From Verrucomicrobiota bacterium (GTDB lineage Bacteria; Verrucomicrobiota; Verrucomicrobiia; Opitutales; Opitutaceae), in contig JAEYYL010000264.1 in NCBI GenBank assembly GCA_023430825.1, forward strand, positions 1-8,883: 8,883 nt of DNA, given 5' to 3'. Shown piece after piece: positions 7,801 through 8,883 of the stretch. Both the position numbers and the translations under genes were made by a program. Below the pieces are notes generated by a model. It was not told the origin of the DNA. It did not search any database and worked only from the letters and a program-made list of their open reading frames with translations. The stretch's first letter is position 1; every line of letters begins with the position of its first letter.

Positions 7801-8883
7801 CGCCGAAGATTTCGATCGGGTAAGTGCCGGCGTGGGTGCCCGTGCCGAAGACTTCGATCGCGCCGAGCACGGAGGCGGTATCAAAGGACGCGAGGCCGGT
7901 GAGGGTGAAATCGGGTTGGTTGAAGAACTCACCGTAAATGGTGTTCACGTCGCCGGCGGTGATCGTCACGGGGCGCGCCGTGACGGTGAGTTCACCGGGG
8001 ACGTAGGTGGGCGTGTAGTTGGAGTTGGTCGAGCCGGAGACGTTGAGCGGATAGGCGCCCACGCCGGCGTTGAGCGGCGCGGTGGAGAAGGTCAGCCCCG
8101 GAAACGCGGCGGCGGTGTCGCCCGCGACGAGGCCGCTGAAACTGGCGGTAAAGGCAGGATTGGGATCGCCGTAGATCCGTGAGGCGGCGTTGGCGGTGAT
8201 GATCAGGCTGGCGGGAGTGATGCTGAGGGTGCCTGGCACGTAAACGATTCGGTAGCCGGCCGCGCTCGCGCCAAACGGCGTGATGCCATAGGTCCCGACA
8301 CTCGAGCCCACGACCGCCGAGGTGCTGAAAGTGAGGTCAGTGACGAGCGATTCGTCGTCGCCGTGGTTGAAACCGCTGATGGTCGAGGTGAAGGAAGGTA
8401 GCGCCGAGCCGTAAACAATGGAGAAGTTGTCGGCCCTGACGGTCAGGACTGGCACGCCGGCGATGACCAGGAGCCCGTCGACATACGTGATGAGGTAGTT
8501 GCCGTTGGTCGCCCCTCCCACGGTGATGGCATAGTCCCCCGGATAGGAATCGATGGTCGCCGCCGTCGCCAGAGTGAGGCCGGGAAAATCGACCGTGGTG
8601 TCGTCGTTGACGAGGCCGGCAAAGGTGGCGGTGAGTTCCGGGTTGGCCTCGCCTTCGTTCCTCGACTGGTTGTTGGCGCTGATCGTCAGCGGCGCGGGAT
8701 TGATCGTCAGTGTGCCGGGAACGAAGGAGAGTTGGTAGTCGTAGTCGGAAGCGACCACCGTCCCGGCGGAGATGGTAATCGGCACGCTGCCAGCGTCGCT
8801 GCTGGCGAGGGCGTCGGTGGCGAGCGCCGGCGTGCCGGCATAGGCTTGCTCCGCCGTATCCGTCCCCACGAGACCGCTCATCG
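4895..8883 (-). CDS. MBG-repeat surface exoprotein, probable TpsA partner (5' end outside window)
   Basis: The reading frame runs off the right edge, so 1328 residues are visible and the true start is missing; the Met at 8881 lies inside an MBG unit and is not a start. Residues 1-849 are a series of about 80-residue MBG-type units, immunoglobulin-like beta modules common in bacterial surface adhesins. Units typically open with hydrophobic residues, then R-x-YG-x-x-NP, then a GL/GF-x-x-x-D turn, and close with NY-x-I-x-YVPGTLTI. Residues 850-1328 change character: charged and predicted helical to about 1120, then an Ala/Gly-rich hydrophobic stretch at about 1184-1264, then a polar tail ending LSEMLLGL. 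The visible protein has no cysteine, as is usual for TPS cargo that must stay unfolded in the periplasm. It is followed after 6 bases by tpsB, making it the likely secreted substrate. The N-terminal TPS domain that would prove this is not in view. Its role as an adhesin is inferred from the repeats; the C-terminal function is unknown. Confidence 0.9.
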   Translation of the reverse strand, partial: MSGLVGTDTAEQAYAGTPALATDALASSDAGSVPITISAGTVVASDYDYQLSFVPGTLTINPAPLTISANNQSRNEGEANPELTATFAGLVNDDTTVDFPGLTLATAATIDSYPGDYAITVGGATNGNYLITYVDGLLVIAGVPVLTVRADNFSIVYGSALPSFTSTISGFNHGDDESLVTDLTFSTSAVVGSSVGTYGITPFGASAAGYRIVYVPGTLSITPASLIITANAASRIYGDPNPAFTASFSGLVAGDTAAAFPGLTFSTAPLNAGVGAYPLNVSGSTNSNYTPTYVPGELTVTARPVTITAGDVNTIYGEFFNQPDFTLTGLASFDTASVLGAIEVFGTGTHAGTYPIEIFGGANPNYSITRQLGTLTIARRPATITANDVTREYGEANPDFYTATYSGFLEGDLFAAGVYFSTPVEPFSNVGDYAITPFNFSNAANYDIAYVDGVFRVTPAPLLLTPASFSRVYGNDNPALTFSLAGLKGTDTNDVVTGATAEITAWRSAPVGDYTFNVSGATATNYAITTETGTVTITPRPIKVIAADADRVYGDENPEFTIANADTNLLPDVDPIDEVIRFGTTATTTSFVGDYAITPELLNPNYTLTATPFGTLRIAPRPLDVVIGDAFRYYGNANPSFSYRLLGEPLPEGLSIDGQIVPRTEAVTNATAQAGFYTIINDGFIDPRRYELRSLTPGVLTVAPRPVAIVTDYITRNYPPGTDLAKITDFSEITLQGRVLDLLTGEDVTGSFPGLAFRIFDARTTSVELVREDYTQYFTVPPADRFISGYAFPTAAPPTETRTVAIPQPGFVIVGLSRTLSIAPDFDYLRANPNYAVTTIEPGRLTLERPLQLSPNEQQIQLIEITQRAPLVVRGLSDYKANIGVLLGDNPAMSTDMITDFLTSLLASGESEFGEDSLFYAIFGKTTGSSDDLDPATIRAWLADIATNAEKRVLLGEPLVAYLRDLQEIPSGERTMAQQRLAEAVAAKFADKRDEFAGELLAKEAAFNAAPNSSRVYYGARDTAKTLEERAAVAAMDFLKTQGDRLTDAEKSLLGQIHASIIDTDATSTIGLLEAWFEARGDRAGSAFIDAQFRGFIGELSAQRDVMQKAQAEIASGQDRSGPGAHTGGLAAAHDFVNLNPPYADFMAESSSAMLVAKMASYSEYANKKIYKTASGYADDSSTVNGVVVAGITSGLIEGGMGAAHALGGLAKVGEALFPYVAHGVKAAKQAAAFSGSAMARLTAANIALAITLTVGIEGIKTAVKLEEQRIIYESITADHGKMVNFNDLNLTANATDPMANLPGPKKVQDFLYQNLLVDSLSEMLLGL
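4898..6334 (-). other. Unrecognised helical C-terminal region of the MBG exoprotein
   Basis: This segment encodes residues 850-1328. I recognise no domain in it. It starts with a polar linker (QLSPNEQQIQLIEI, 852-865), then long charged stretches that look helical (for example 936-1055 and 1095-1118). A short segment at 1135-1150 is rich in Asn, Pro and aromatic residues (FVNLNPPYADFM). The Ala/Gly-rich hydrophobic region at 1184-1264 corresponds to bases 5090-5332. Its most membrane-like part is LTAANIALAITLTVGIEGI at 1242-1260. The last 64 residues are polar. There is no VENN motif, no LPxTG sorting signal, no autotransporter barrel and no PEP-CTERM tail. It could be a retained prodomain, an effector domain or an anchor. 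Confidence 0.6.
6335..8881 (-). repeat. Array of about ten MBG-type protein repeats
   Basis: Within the exoprotein, units occupy approximately residues 1-62 (partial, cut by the edge), 65-144, 146-224, 226-304, 305-381, 382-460, 461-540, 541-621, 622-705 and 706-849. The period is about 80 residues or 240 bases, except in the last. The YG motif reads IVYG, RIYG, TIYG, REYG, RVYG, RVYG and RYYG in units at 146 to 705. It is altered in the first full unit (RNEGEANP) and the last (RNYPPGTD). Unit ends are also recognisable, for example YVPGTLSI, YVPGELTV and LGTLTIARR. The units are clearly diverged in protein sequence, which indicates an old array and not a recent tandem expansion. Such modules usually act as a stiff stalk or as glycan- or ligand-binding surfaces; which applies here cannot be told. 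Confidence 0.88.

Noticed and set aside
6281..8182. A 633-codon open frame on the + strand, opposite the MBG array
   Set aside because: It lies wholly antisense to a protein with clear repeated domains. Its translation is Arg/Gly/Asp-rich with no domain, as expected from the complement of GC-rich codons. The same applies to the + strand frames at 3422-4579 and 5042-5971.
6335..8881. Possible CRISPR array or DNA satellite because of the regular spacing of about 240 bases
   Set aside because: The periodicity is that of diverged protein units in one uninterrupted reading frame, and there are no short identical DNA repeats with spacers.

Overview
The window is GC-rich and almost fully coding. 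It holds three large genes for the cell surface of a Gram-negative (diderm) bacterium. The TonB-dependent receptor has phrases in its plug and barrel that I recognise from Verrucomicrobia, especially Opitutae/Opitutaceae, such as a long RGS..NEFNPEFG..RTET-type insertion before the LRG-FGSGSTLVLVDGRR block. The MBG-repeat exoprotein next to a ShlB/FhaC-type transporter also fits that group. The taxonomic placement is inference from protein style, with no marker gene in the window.

Layout: bases 1-179 are a non-coding leader with one clean hairpin. From 180 (or 141) to 3059 on the + strand lies a complete TonB-dependent outer-membrane receptor. It converges on a two-gene minus-strand operon. 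The 17 bases between the two stop codons, together with the stop codons themselves, can fold into a stem-loop. On the minus strand, transcription enters from beyond the right edge through a very large MBG-repeat protein (5' end missing, 1328 visible residues, stop at 4895). Six bases later it continues into a 603-residue two-partner-secretion transporter (TpsB, Omp85 superfamily; 4888 to 3077).

How they work together: the MBG protein is most simply read as the secreted TpsA partner (adhesin or exoprotein). It is cysteine-free and modular, with about ten immunoglobulin-like MBG units followed by a helical C-terminal region of roughly 480 residues that I do not recognise. The TpsB downstream would move it across the outer membrane. 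The diagnostic N-terminal TPS (haemagglutination-activity) domain would lie outside the window, so the TpsA assignment rests on operon context and architecture. The receptor is an independent transcription unit, probably taking up a siderophore, glycan or other nutrient; its substrate cannot be read from the sequence.

The most interesting part is the unrecognised C-terminal region of the MBG protein (bases 4898-6334), which contains an Ala/Gly-rich hydrophobic stretch near its end. Also worth noting are an enlarged last MBG unit and the stop-codon hairpin between the convergent genes. I found no tRNA, rRNA, insertion sequence, CRISPR array or phage gene.
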